Below are positions 7,607 to 16,533 of a stretch of 42,931 nucleotides of DNA, in pieces. A program made the translations under genes and the position numbers. The notes below the pieces were generated by a model. The model was not told the DNA's origin, ran no database searches, and saw nothing but the letters and a program-made list of their open reading frames with translations. The stretch lies in contig CAKXIK010000024.1 of NCBI GenBank assembly GCA_934875675.1, forward strand, positions 1 through 42,931, read 5' to 3'. Within the stretch, counting starts at the first letter, position 1. Every line of letters begins with the position of its first letter. This stretch comes from an uncultured bacterium. Its GTDB lineage: Bacteria; Bacillota; Clostridia; Oscillospirales; Acutalibacteraceae.

Positions 7607-8821
7607 ATGTTTCGCATCAATCAGAATTTCGTAAAACTCCCGCCGAGCTACCTGTTTGTGGATATTAACCACCGGGTTCAGCGTTTTACAGAACAAAATC
7701 CAGACAAACCGATTATTCGCCTTGGTATCGGCGATGTAACCCGTCCGCTGCCGAAATCGGTGGTTGCCGCAATGGTGCGCGCAACAGAAGAAATGGGCAG
7801 CAGTGAAACCTTCCGCGGTTACGGTCCGGAACAGGGCTACGAATTTTTGCGTAATGCAATCGCTAAGAATGACTATGCCTCGCGAGGTGTCTCAATTGAC
7901 CCGGATGAGATTTTTGTCAGCGATGGTTCCAAATGCGACTGTGGCAATATTGGCGATATCTTTGACCGTGACAATGTGGTTGCGGTGTGCGATCCGGTTT
8001 ATCCGGTCTATGTAGATACCAATGTGATGGCAGGTCGTGCAGGAGAGTATGTTGAGGGCAAGGGCTGGAATAATATCGTATATATGTCCTGCCGTAAAGA
8101 AAATGGATTTTTGCCGGAACTGCCCACGCAGCCGGTTGATTTAATCTATCTTTGCTTCCCGAATAATCCCATGGGCAACACCGCAACAAAAGAGCAACTC
8201 ACAGTTTGGGTGGACTACGCTCGCAAAAACGGCTCGATTATTCTCTTCGACGCTGCATATGAAGCGTTTATCACGGAAGAAAATATTCCTCACTCCATTT
8301 ATGAGATTGACGGCGCAAAGGAATGCGCAATCGAATTCCGAAGTTTTTCCAAAACGGCAGGCTTTACCGGAACCCGCTGTGCATTTACGGTTGTTCCGAA
8401 GGAACTCAAAAGCGGAGATGTTTCACTCAACCAATTGTGGAACCGCCGCCAGTCCACCAAATTTAACGGAGTTTCCTATCCCGTGCAGCGCGCAGCCGAA
8501 GCAATTTATTCCCCAGAAGGACAAAGTGAAATCAAAGCAAATATTGCATACTACCTCAATAATGCAAAAATAATTCGCGAAGGGCTTGCACAGGCGGGCT
8601 TCGAAGTATACGGCGGTATTAATTCACCATATATCTGGCTGAAGACACCGGGCAACATGAGTTCATGGGAATTCTTTGATGAGTTGCTCAACCGTGTGCA
8701 GGTGGTTGGAACGCCGGGCTCCGGTTTCGGTCCGTGCGGCGAAGGCTATTTCCGCCTGACTGCATTCGGTACCACCGAAAACACCAAAACAGCATTGGAA
8801 CGCATTGTGCATGAATTTTAA
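7607..8821 (+). CDS. dapL: LL-diaminopimelate aminotransferase
   Basis: This 404-residue fold-type I PLP aminotransferase converts tetrahydrodipicolinate directly to LL-diaminopimelate, bypassing the succinylase and acetylase routes. It shows MFRINQNFVKLPPSYLFVDI, IIRLGIGDVTRP, FRGYGPEQGYEFLR and the PLP lysine K249 in SFSKTAGFTGTR, which together identify DapL rather than a generic aspartate aminotransferase. A strong AGGAGGAAA precedes the ATG. It lies 27 bp after dapF and is almost certainly co-transcribed. lysA, the next step to lysine, lies on the far side of the integrated element. Confidence 0.96.
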   Translation: MFRINQNFVKLPPSYLFVDINHRVQRFTEQNPDKPIIRLGIGDVTRPLPKSVVAAMVRATEEMGSSETFRGYGPEQGYEFLRNAIAKNDYASRGVSIDPDEIFVSDGSKCDCGNIGDIFDRDNVVAVCDPVYPVYVDTNVMAGRAGEYVEGKGWNNIVYMSCRKENGFLPELPTQPVDLIYLCFPNNPMGNTATKEQLTVWVDYARKNGSIILFDAAYEAFITEENIPHSIYEIDGAKECAIEFRSFSKTAGFTGTRCAFTVVPKELKSGDVSLNQLWNRRQSTKFNGVSYPVQRAAEAIYSPEGQSEIKANIAYYLNNAKIIREGLAQAGFEVYGGINSPYIWLKTPGNMSSWEFFDELLNRVQVVGTPGSGFGPCGEGYFRLTAFGTTENTKTALERIVHEF

Positions 8822-8935
8822 GCAGAAAAACAAAAATTAAGGCAGTGATTGATTTTTGTACTGCTTTTCAGTCGGAATTGGGATAAAAACGTCGGCAAGG
8901 CCGTCGACAGAGAGAACAGGGTTGGTGATTTGCAA

Positions 8936-10012
8936 ATGAAAGCATTATTAATGTTAGAGGATGGCACAAAATACGAAGGCACCGGAATTGGTGAGTGCCG
9001 CAACGTTGTTTGCGAGGTTGTATTCAATACCGGTATGTGCGGATACCCCGAACTGCTGACAGACCCCTCCTATTGCGGTCAGGCAGTAGTCATGACTTAC
9101 CCGCTCATCGGCAATTATGGTGTTTGCTATGATGATGCAGAATCCTCCCGTCCGTGGGTGGGCGCCTATATTGTTCATTCACTGACCCGTCGCGGCAGCA
9201 ATTTTCGCCGGGACATGGATCTTGATCGTTATCTGCTTGTCAATCATATTCCGGGTATCGAGGGGATTGACACCCGAATGCTGACCCGTCATTTGAGGGA
9301 ACGCGGAACGATGCGCGGTGCGATTTATTTCGGTGATTCCATTAATGAAGCCGAAATGTTGGCAGCAGCCCGCGGCTATCAGCTGACAACACACGTGCCG
9401 CTGGTCAGTCGCAGAGACAATCGCTTTTATGCCGGAGAAGGCGCCAAGGTTGCAATGATTGATTTCGGCGTCAAGCAAAGCATCATCACTTCGCTCCATA
9501 AGCGCGGATGCTCGGTGCAATGCTTCCCGCATGATGTGGATTTTGAAACAATCAAGCAGTATGCACCGGATGGCGTGATGCTTTCCAACGGTCCCGATGA
9601 TCCCCAGGATTGTGTCCATGCAATTGAGGAGATCAAAAAGATGCTGCAGTACGGAATGCCGACCTTTGCCATTTGCCTGGGACATCAGCTGATGGCGCTG
9701 GCAACCGGAGCACAGACCGAACGCTTGAAATACGGTCATCGCGGCATTAATCATCCTGTGAAGGAGCTCGCCGCAGACCGTGTCTATATCACCTCGCAAA
9801 ATCACGGCTATGTGGTCAAGGGCGAAACGGTAGACCCCAAAATTGCCGAAGTTTCGTTTGTCAGCATGAACGACGGCAGCGTGGAAGGCTTGAAATATCA
9901 AAATGGACGTGCTTTCTCGGTGCAGTTCCACCCCGAAGCAGCACCGGGCCCCAAGGATACAGGATTTTTGTTTGACCGTTTTGTTTCGCTGATGGGAGGA
10001 AACCGCGAATGA
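8936..10012 (+). CDS. carA: Carbamoyl-phosphate synthase small (glutaminase) subunit
   Basis: This 358-residue subunit hydrolyses glutamine and passes ammonia to CarB. Residues 1-140 form the N-terminal CarA domain (LEDGTKYEGTGIG, VFNTGMCGYPE, DPSYCGQ, GIEGIDTRMLTRHLRE). The rest is a class I glutamine amidotransferase with the nucleophile Cys in AICLGHQL and the His-Glu pair in QFHPEAAPGP. Similarity begins at MKALLMLEDG, so the ATG at 8936 is chosen although its ribosome site is weak (GGTTGGTGAT); an upstream in-frame start is unlikely. Its stop overlaps the carB start (ATGA), so both subunits are translationally coupled. The product feeds pyrimidines and arginine. Confidence 0.95.
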   Translation: MKALLMLEDGTKYEGTGIGECRNVVCEVVFNTGMCGYPELLTDPSYCGQAVVMTYPLIGNYGVCYDDAESSRPWVGAYIVHSLTRRGSNFRRDMDLDRYLLVNHIPGIEGIDTRMLTRHLRERGTMRGAIYFGDSINEAEMLAAARGYQLTTHVPLVSRRDNRFYAGEGAKVAMIDFGVKQSIITSLHKRGCSVQCFPHDVDFETIKQYAPDGVMLSNGPDDPQDCVHAIEEIKKMLQYGMPTFAICLGHQLMALATGAQTERLKYGHRGINHPVKELAADRVYITSQNHGYVVKGETVDPKIAEVSFVSMNDGSVEGLKYQNGRAFSVQFHPEAAPGPKDTGFLFDRFVSLMGGNRE

Positions 10013-13000
10013 GTAAGGATCAGAGCATCAAAAAAGTAGTTATCATCGGTTCCGGCCCGATTATTATCGGTCAGGCTGCGGAATTTGACTATGCAGGAAC
10101 ACAGGCATGCCGTGCGCTCAAGGAAGAGGGCGTGCAGGTAGTGCTGGTCAACTCCAACCCGGCAACAATCATGACGGATAAAATGATTGCCGACCATGTT
10201 TATATTGAGCCGCTCAACCTGACGACGCTCAAGCGTGTCATTGAAATTGAAAAGCCGGATTGCATTCTGCCGACTCTCGGCGGACAAAATGCATTGAATC
10301 TGGGCATTGAGCTTGAGGAATCCGGGTTCCTCAAGGAGCACAATGTGCGCATCATCGGTACCTCGGCACTGACGATTAAGCGTGCGGAGGATCGTGAGCT
10401 TTTCAAAGAGGCAATGGAAAAAATTCATCAGCCTTGCGCAGAAAGCCGCATTGCCGAAACGCTGGAGGATTGTATTGCAGATGCAGACGAAATCGGATAT
10501 CCTGTGATTGTCCGTCCTGCTTACACGCTTGGCGGCACAGGCGGCGGCATCGCAAGCAATCAGGAAGAGCTTGTGGAAATCGCTTCCCAGGGGCTTCATC
10601 TCAGCCGCGTTGGTCAGGTGCTCATTGAGCGCAGTATTGCCGGTTGGAAGGAAATCGAATATGAAGTGATGCGCGATTCCAAGGGAAACTGCATCACCGT
10701 TTGTAATATGGAAAACCTTGATCCGGTCGGTGTTCATACGGGAGATTCCATCGTTGTTGCGCCGTGTCAGACATTGGCGGATAAGGAAAATCAGATGCTT
10801 CGTACCGCGGCGCTTGACATTATCACCGAGCTGGGTATTGAGGGTGGCTGCAACGTGCAGTATGCCTTGAATCCTGACAGCTTTGAGTATGTCGTCATCG
10901 AGGTTAACCCGCGTGTGAGCCGTTCCTCTGCGCTTGCTTCCAAGGCAACCGGCTATCCGATTGCCAAGGTTGCCTCTAAAATTGCATTAGGCTATTCGCT
11001 GGATGAAATTGAAAACGCCATTACGAAGAAGACTTTTGCTTGCTTTGAGCCGACACTTGATTACTGTGTCGTTAAAATCCCGAAATGGCCGTTTGACAAA
11101 TTCACCTATGCCACCCGTAAGCTAGGTACACAGATGAAGGCAACCGGTGAAGTAATGGGCATTGCACCCTGCTTTGAGGCCGCATTGATGAAATCGATCC
11201 GTTCTCTGGAACAGCATATGGACGATTTGATTCTGCCGAGCTTGGAAAGCCTGAGCGATGAGGAGGTCAAAACCCGTCTTTATGAAGTGGATGACCGCCG
11301 CATCTTTGTAGTAGCCGAAGCTTTGCGCCGCGGAATTTCCACCGAGCGTATCCATAAGATTACAAAGATTGACTGCTGGTTTATTGACCGTATTGAAGCA
11401 ATTGTCAATATGGAGAAATCTCTGCGTACGGCACCTGCGCTTTCCGGAGAACTCCTGCGGCAGGCGAAGGAATTTGGCTTCCCGGACAAAACGATTGCCA
11501 AGCTGATCGGCAAAACCGAGACTTCCATCCGTTCCTTGCGCGAGGGTTTCGGCATCAAGGCTGTGTTCAAGATGGTTGATACCTGTGCCGCGGAATTTGA
11601 CGCAGAGACACCCTATTACTACTCCTGCTACGGCGAAACAACGGAAGCGGTGGACAGCGGCAAAAAGAAGGTTCTCGTTATTGGCTCCGGTCCCATCCGG
11701 ATCGGTCAGGGTATCGAATTTGACTTCTGTTCCGTACACAGTGTGTGGGCATTCCATGACCTGGGCTATGAAACGATCATCGTCAACAATAACCCGGAAA
11801 CGGTTAGTACCGACTTTGATATTTCCGATAAGCTTTATTTTGAACCGCTCACTCCAGAGGATGTGCGCAATATTGTTGAGCTGGAGCATCCGGACGGCGC
11901 AGTGGTGCAGTTCGGCGGGCAAACAGGCATCAAGCTTGCCAAGGATTTGGAAGCGATGGGTGTACCGGTGCTCGGAACCTCTCCCGATTCCATTGATGAA
12001 GCGGAGGATCGTGAGCGTTTTGATGTTATCCTGAACAAGTGCGCTATTCCGCGTGCTGCCGGCACGACGATTTTTACCGTGGAAGAGGGCATCGAAGCGG
12101 CAAACAAAATCGGCTACCCCGTTCTGGTGCGCCCGTCCTATGTTTTGGGCGGACAGGGGATGCATATCGCAATGGCAGATGAAGATTTGGCGGAATATAT
12201 CACAGCCATCAACCAGACTACGCAGGAACACCCAATTTTGATTGATAAATATATCATGGGTACAGAAGCAGAAGTGGATGCTGTTTGTGATGGCACCGGC
12301 GTTGTGATTCCGGGCATCATGGAGCATATTGAGCGCGCAGGCGTTCACTCCGGCGATAGTATCTCGGTTTATCCTCCGCAGACCATCAGCGAAGCAATGC
12401 AGCAAAAAATTATTCGCTATACAGTCGACCTTTGCCGCGAACTGCACGTTATCGGCTTGATGAACATTCAGTTTATCGTCAAGGACAACGAGGTTTACGT
12501 CATCGAAGCCAACCCGCGGTCCTCCCGTACTGTACCGTATATCAGCAAGATTACCGGTATTCCGATCGTTCCGCTGGCGGTTGCTGCCATTGAGGGCAAA
12601 AAGCTGCCGGAGCTTGGCTATGAATACGGTTTGCAGCCTTCCAAGGAAACCATTGCTGTCAAAATGCCGGTTTTTTCGTTTGAAAAGATTTATGGTGCCG
12701 ATATTAACCTCGGGCCGGAAATGAAATCTACAGGAGAGGTACTTGGCATCGCAACAAGATACGAGGAAGCGCTCACAAAAGCGTTCATCGGTTCCGGCAC
12801 CAAGCTGCCCAAGACCGGTCGTGCAATTATCACGGTCAGCGATGCCGATAAGAGAGAGGCACTGCCGATTGCCAAGCGTTTGCAGGCACTCGGATGGGAG
12901 CTGCTCACCACTGGCGGAACCGGGCGTTTCTTTGCCGAGAACGGTGTCAAAACCACTTCTCTGCGCAAGCTGAGTGAAGACCATCCAAACATTCTGGATG

Positions 13001-13206
13001 AAATTCTTTCGGGTAAGGTGGATGTGGTCATCAATACGCCAAGCAAGGGTTCCGAACATCATCGCGACGGATTCCATATTCGCCGTACCGCGATTGAAGC
13101 GCGTATTCCCTGCCTTACTTCATTAGATACGGCTGCAGCGTATATCCGCTGTATTGAGATGCTCGATAGCCATGAAATCTCAGTGATCGATATCACTAAA
13201 ATTTAA
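10009..13206 (+). CDS. carB: Carbamoyl-phosphate synthase large subunit
   Basis: This full-length 1065-residue synthase has two homologous ATP-grasp halves. The first half begins VVIIGSGPIIIGQAAEFDYAG and the second VLVIGSGPIRIGQGIEFDFC (near residue 560). Both contain the P-loop-like glycine motifs (TLGGTGGG and VLGGQGMH) and the EVNPR or EANPR metal-binding signature (V-E-V-N-P-R-V-S-R-S-S and EANPRSSRTVPY). The C-terminal ~120 residues form the MGS-like regulatory domain (LLTTGGTGRFFAENGV), where nucleotides and ornithine act in other species. It uses ammonia from CarA, bicarbonate and two ATP. It overlaps carA by four bases and is followed by a strong terminator. Confidence 0.97.
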   Translation: MSKDQSIKKVVIIGSGPIIIGQAAEFDYAGTQACRALKEEGVQVVLVNSNPATIMTDKMIADHVYIEPLNLTTLKRVIEIEKPDCILPTLGGQNALNLGIELEESGFLKEHNVRIIGTSALTIKRAEDRELFKEAMEKIHQPCAESRIAETLEDCIADADEIGYPVIVRPAYTLGGTGGGIASNQEELVEIASQGLHLSRVGQVLIERSIAGWKEIEYEVMRDSKGNCITVCNMENLDPVGVHTGDSIVVAPCQTLADKENQMLRTAALDIITELGIEGGCNVQYALNPDSFEYVVIEVNPRVSRSSALASKATGYPIAKVASKIALGYSLDEIENAITKKTFACFEPTLDYCVVKIPKWPFDKFTYATRKLGTQMKATGEVMGIAPCFEAALMKSIRSLEQHMDDLILPSLESLSDEEVKTRLYEVDDRRIFVVAEALRRGISTERIHKITKIDCWFIDRIEAIVNMEKSLRTAPALSGELLRQAKEFGFPDKTIAKLIGKTETSIRSLREGFGIKAVFKMVDTCAAEFDAETPYYYSCYGETTEAVDSGKKKVLVIGSGPIRIGQGIEFDFCSVHSVWAFHDLGYETIIVNNNPETVSTDFDISDKLYFEPLTPEDVRNIVELEHPDGAVVQFGGQTGIKLAKDLEAMGVPVLGTSPDSIDEAEDRERFDVILNKCAIPRAAGTTIFTVEEGIEAANKIGYPVLVRPSYVLGGQGMHIAMADEDLAEYITAINQTTQEHPILIDKYIMGTEAEVDAVCDGTGVVIPGIMEHIERAGVHSGDSISVYPPQTISEAMQQKIIRYTVDLCRELHVIGLMNIQFIVKDNEVYVIEANPRSSRTVPYISKITGIPIVPLAVAAIEGKKLPELGYEYGLQPSKETIAVKMPVFSFEKIYGADINLGPEMKSTGEVLGIATRYEEALTKAFIGSGTKLPKTGRAIITVSDADKREALPIAKRLQALGWELLTTGGTGRFFAENGVKTTSLRKLSEDHPNILDEILSGKVDVVINTPSKGSEHHRDGFHIRRTAIEARIPCLTSLDTAAAYIRCIEMLDSHEISVIDITKI

Positions 13207-13242
13207 TGAAAATTTCCGTATAAATTGAATAATCAGGCAGGC

Positions 13243-13285
13243 GAAGGTGTCTCCTCGACTTTGAGGAGGCGCCTTCCTTTTTTTT
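13243..13285 (+). terminator. Intrinsic terminator after carB
   Basis: GAAGGTGTCTCCTC pairs with GAGGAGGCGCCTTC around a short loop and is followed by eight Ts. Confidence 0.93.
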
Positions 13286-13320
13286 ACCGAATAAAATAAT
13301 TGTCTTTCGTAGAAAAACAG

Positions 13321-13349
13321 TTGATTTTTGCTGCGGGACATATTAAAAT
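13321..13349 (+). promoter_or_regulatory. Candidate promoter for the split glutamate synthase cluster
   Basis: TTGATT (13321-13326), a 17-bp spacer and TAAAAT (13344-13349) lie about 70 bp before the first gene of the cluster. The region is strongly A+T-rich and other -10-like sequences occur nearby, so the exact start is uncertain. Confidence 0.4.
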
Positions 13350-13419
13350 ATCTTATAGAGTATTATATAGATATACGATTTACTTATACCTATCCAAACA
13401 AATCAAGGGGGCAAAACAA

Positions 13420-14511
13420 ATGATGCAACAGGAAGGCCAAGTCAGAATCCCATCCGGCTGCGCAATTAGTGCAGTGATCAATAAAAAGGGAGTCTGTTTT
13501 TCAGGAGAACGAATCATCAAGTCAATTGCATTGATGCACGACCGTTCCAACGGACTCGGCGGCGGTTTTGCCGCTTACGGAATTTATCCGCAGTTTAAGG
13601 AGCTTTACGCACTTCATATTTTTTATGAAACAACGGAAGCGAAGGCAAAAACGGAACAGTTTTTGAATGAACATTTTGAAATTGAGATGGCGGGACGTAT
13701 GCCAACCCGCAAAACAGAGAATATTCGTAATTCTCCGATGATCTGGCGTTATTTTGTTCAGCCGGACAAAGCGCGTCTGGTGGAGTCGGAGTTGGATGAG
13801 GAAGAATTTACCACGCAGTGCGTTTTTTGCGTCAATACTACGATTGGCGGCGCATTCGTTTTTTCCAGCGGTAAGAATATGGGTGCCTTCAAAGCGGTTG
13901 GCTATCCGGAGGATGTCGGCGAGTTTTACATGCTTGATGACTACAAGGGTTATCTCTGGACAGCACATGGACGTTTTCCGACCAACACACCCGGATGGTG
14001 GGGCGGCGCACATCCCTTCACATTGCTTGACTGGTCAATTGTTCATAATGGTGAAATCTCTTCTTATGATGCGAACCGACGCTATATTGAAATGTTCGGT
14101 TACAAATGCACGCTTCAAACCGATACAGAGGTTATCACATATTTATTCGACTTGCTCGTGCGAAAGCACAAGCTGCCGCTGGAAACGGCAGCAAATATTA
14201 TCGCGGCTCCCATGTGGGAAGAGATTGCCGCAATGCCAAAGGCAGAGCGCGAATACTTTACCACACTGCGCAAAACTTATTCCAGCGCACTGGTCAACGG
14301 ACCATTTTCCATTATTCTCGGCTATAACAATGGCTTGCTTGCGCTCAACGACCGGCTGAAGCTCCGTGCACTGATGGCAGCCAAGCAAGGCGATGAGGTG
14401 TTTTTTGCCAGTGAAGAAGCCGCCATCCGCACCATTTGCCCCGAGCCGGACAAAATCTGGTCTGTTGAAGGCGGCAAACCCATCATTGTTACACTCGACC
14501 CCACCGTCTGA
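13420..14511 (+). CDS. Glutamate synthase glutaminase domain as a separate subunit
   Basis: This 363-residue class II (Ntn-type) glutamine amidotransferase corresponds to the N-terminal domain of classical GltB. The likely nucleophile is C14 (in IPSGCAISAV), so about 13 residues would be removed during maturation. Family motifs include TAHGRFPTNTPGWWGGAHPF, the WSIVHNGEISSYDANR region that binds glutamine, and a late FASEEAAIR. AAGGGGG precedes the ATG at 13420; the second ATG three bases on is equally possible. It would supply ammonia to the FMN-containing synthase encoded next. Free-standing glutaminase subunits of this kind are known in archaeal-type and clostridial split glutamate synthases. 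Confidence 0.88.
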   Translation: MMQQEGQVRIPSGCAISAVINKKGVCFSGERIIKSIALMHDRSNGLGGGFAAYGIYPQFKELYALHIFYETTEAKAKTEQFLNEHFEIEMAGRMPTRKTENIRNSPMIWRYFVQPDKARLVESELDEEEFTTQCVFCVNTTIGGAFVFSSGKNMGAFKAVGYPEDVGEFYMLDDYKGYLWTAHGRFPTNTPGWWGGAHPFTLLDWSIVHNGEISSYDANRRYIEMFGYKCTLQTDTEVITYLFDLLVRKHKLPLETAANIIAAPMWEEIAAMPKAEREYFTTLRKTYSSALVNGPFSIILGYNNGLLALNDRLKLRALMAAKQGDEVFFASEEAAIRTICPEPDKIWSVEGGKPIIVTLDPTV

Positions 14512-14526
14512 AAGGAATGATGCAAA

Positions 14527-16026
14527 ATGAGATACTATTCTTCTGATTATATCGTGATGCGCAATGAAGACCGCTGCATTGCCTGCGGTGTTTGCGAACG
14601 CCAATGTGCCAACGGGGTACATAAAAAGGATGTGGATACCGGCAAAATGCTCGCGGACGAAAGCAAGTGCGTTAACTGTCAGCGCTGTGTCTGTATGTGC
14701 CCGACCAGTGCGCTTGCCATCCGCAAGAATCCGAACGAGTTCCGTGCAAATGCAAACTGGACCATGCAGGCAATTGAAGAGGTACAAAAACAGGCAGCGA
14801 CCGGTGGTGTGCTTCTTTCCAGCATGGGAAACCCGCAGCCGTATCCGATTTATTGGGATCACATCCTGCTCAACGCCAGCCAGGTGACGAACCCCTCTAT
14901 TGATCCGCTGCGTGAGCCGATGGAAACGAAAACCTTTCTCGGTTCCAAGCCGGATCAGCTCGAGTTCAGCAAAACAGGGAAGCTGTTGACGCACATTCCT
15001 CCCACCGTGGAACTCAATTCGCCCATTATGTTTTCCGCAATGTCGTTCGGTTCCATCTCGCTCAATGCGCAGAAATCCATTGCGATGGCAGCAAAAGAAT
15101 GCAACACATTTTTTAACACCGGCGAAGGTGGCTTGCACAAGGATCTCGAGCAATATGCCGACCATGCAATTGTTCAGGTGGCGTCCGGTCGTTTTGGCGT
15201 ACACAAGGATTATCTGGATAAAGGTCAGATTGTTGAAATTAAAATCGGTCAGGGCGCAAAACCGGGTATTGGCGGTCATCTGCCGGGCGAAAAAGTAAAC
15301 TATGAGGTCAGCCAGACCCGTATGATTCCCGAAGGCACCGACGCGATTTCGCCCGCTCCGCATCATGATATTTATTCGATTGAGGATCTTCGTCAGCTGA
15401 TTTATTCGCTTAAGGAAACGACGCATTATAAAAAGCCGATTTCCGTCAAGATTGCAGCCGTGCACAACATCGCGGCAATTGCATCCGGTGCTGTGCGTGC
15501 CGGTGCAGATATTATTGCGATTGACGGATTCCGCGGCGGCACCGGTTCCACCCCGACGCGCTTCCGCGATACGGTTGGTATTCCGGTGGAGCTTGCACTT
15601 GCAGCTGTTGACCAGCGCCTGCGCGATGAAGGAATCCGCCAGCAGGTTTCGGTGGTGGTTGCAGGCAGTGTGCGCAACAGCTCCGATGTCGTCAAAGCGA
15701 TTGCCCTTGGTGCCGATGCCGTTTATATTGCGTCTGCGGCATTGATTGCCATGGGATGTCACATGTGCCGCACCTGCTACACCGGCAATTGCAACTGGGG
15801 TATTGCAACCCAGAAGGAAGAACTTACCCGCCGTCTGAATCCGGAAATCATGTCCGAGCGGGTAGCAAATGTGTTCCGCGCATGGGATCACGAGATTAAA
15901 GAACTGATGGGCGGCATGGGAATTAACGCGATTGACAGCCTGCGCGGCAACCGCCTGATGCTGCGTGGTATCGGCTTGACCCAGAAGGAGCTTGATATTC
16001 TCGGCATTCGTTATGCAGGTGAATAA
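14527..16026 (+). CDS. Glutamate synthase FMN/Fe-S synthase subunit with N-terminal ferredoxin domain
   Basis: This 499-residue protein is the catalytic core of a split glutamate synthase. An N-terminal ferredoxin domain carries two CxxCxxC motifs (CIACGVCERQC and CVNCQRCVCMC, residues about 18-60). The FMN barrel follows, with SAMSFGSISLNAQ, TGEGG, IGQGAKPGIGGHLPG, VKIAAVHNIAAIASGAVRAG and DGFRGGTGSTP. The cysteines for the 3Fe-4S cluster are in CHMCRTCYTGNC. It reduces 2-iminoglutarate formed from 2-oxoglutarate and glutamine-derived ammonia. It starts 15 bp after the glutaminase gene with a good AAAGGAATGA site. The gene order indicates one operon and probably one complex. Confidence 0.93.
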   Translation: MRYYSSDYIVMRNEDRCIACGVCERQCANGVHKKDVDTGKMLADESKCVNCQRCVCMCPTSALAIRKNPNEFRANANWTMQAIEEVQKQAATGGVLLSSMGNPQPYPIYWDHILLNASQVTNPSIDPLREPMETKTFLGSKPDQLEFSKTGKLLTHIPPTVELNSPIMFSAMSFGSISLNAQKSIAMAAKECNTFFNTGEGGLHKDLEQYADHAIVQVASGRFGVHKDYLDKGQIVEIKIGQGAKPGIGGHLPGEKVNYEVSQTRMIPEGTDAISPAPHHDIYSIEDLRQLIYSLKETTHYKKPISVKIAAVHNIAAIASGAVRAGADIIAIDGFRGGTGSTPTRFRDTVGIPVELALAAVDQRLRDEGIRQQVSVVVAGSVRNSSDVVKAIALGADAVYIASAALIAMGCHMCRTCYTGNCNWGIATQKEELTRRLNPEIMSERVANVFRAWDHEIKELMGGMGINAIDSLRGNRLMLRGIGLTQKELDILGIRYAGE

Positions 16027-16043
16027 GAAGGGAGAACCATACC

Positions 16044-16487
16044 ATGAAAAAGGTTTATGCCATTGAAAAGCTTTGCCTCAATTGCCGCCTTTGCGAGGTT
16101 TATTGCAAAACGGCACATTCTCAGTCAAAGGACATTGTCAAAGCATATAAATTTGAACAGCCCTCTCCGGTTGCCCGCATTTTTGTTGAAGGCGACAACC
16201 ATCGTTCCTTCGCGCTGCAGTGCCGTCATTGTGCAAAGCCAAAATGCGTGGAGGCCTGCATCACCGGCGCAATGCAGAAAGATCCGGTCACCGGGATTGT
16301 CAGCAACGATGCCGAACGCTGCGTTGGCTGCATGACCTGCCTTGCTGTATGCCCCTTTGGTGCGCTGAAGGAGGGCTCGGTTGCCTATAAATGCGATCTC
16401 TGTCAGGGCGAGGAAGAACCGGCGTGTGTCAAAAACTGCCCGAATCACGCGCTTATTTATGTTGATGAAAACGACATGAAAAAGTAA
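16044..16487 (+). CDS. Four-cluster ferredoxin-like electron-transfer subunit
   Basis: This 147-residue iron-sulfur protein resembles the HycB/DmsB group. Four cysteine clusters are visible: CLNCRLCEVYC, CRHCAKPKCVEAC, CVGCMTCLAVC and CDLCQGEEEPACVKNC, which would hold four [4Fe-4S] centres. Inside this operon it most likely carries electrons between the FAD oxidoreductase encoded next and the FMN synthase subunit, a job done by the fused GltD N-terminus in classical glutamate synthase. It has GGGAGAA before the ATG and begins 17 bp after the previous gene. No membrane segment or signal is present, so it is cytoplasmic. Confidence 0.9.
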   Translation: MKKVYAIEKLCLNCRLCEVYCKTAHSQSKDIVKAYKFEQPSPVARIFVEGDNHRSFALQCRHCAKPKCVEACITGAMQKDPVTGIVSNDAERCVGCMTCLAVCPFGALKEGSVAYKCDLCQGEEEPACVKNCPNHALIYVDENDMKK

Positions 16488-16510
16488 AAATGCAGAAAAC
16501 AGTGCATTTT
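16487..16510 (+). terminator. Weak intra-operon hairpin
   Basis: AAAATGCA (16487-16494) and TGCATTTT (16503-16510) pair around an 8-base loop right after the ferredoxin stop codon. It may tune the level of downstream genes or protect the mRNA end; it is too weak to be a full terminator. Confidence 0.4.
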
Positions 16511-16533
16511 AATCATAACAAGGAGGAAGCATC

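Noticed and set aside
11122..13077. 651-codon open frame antisense to carB
   Set aside because: It lies fully within carB, has no start signal and no family resemblance; it results from codon bias of the real gene.
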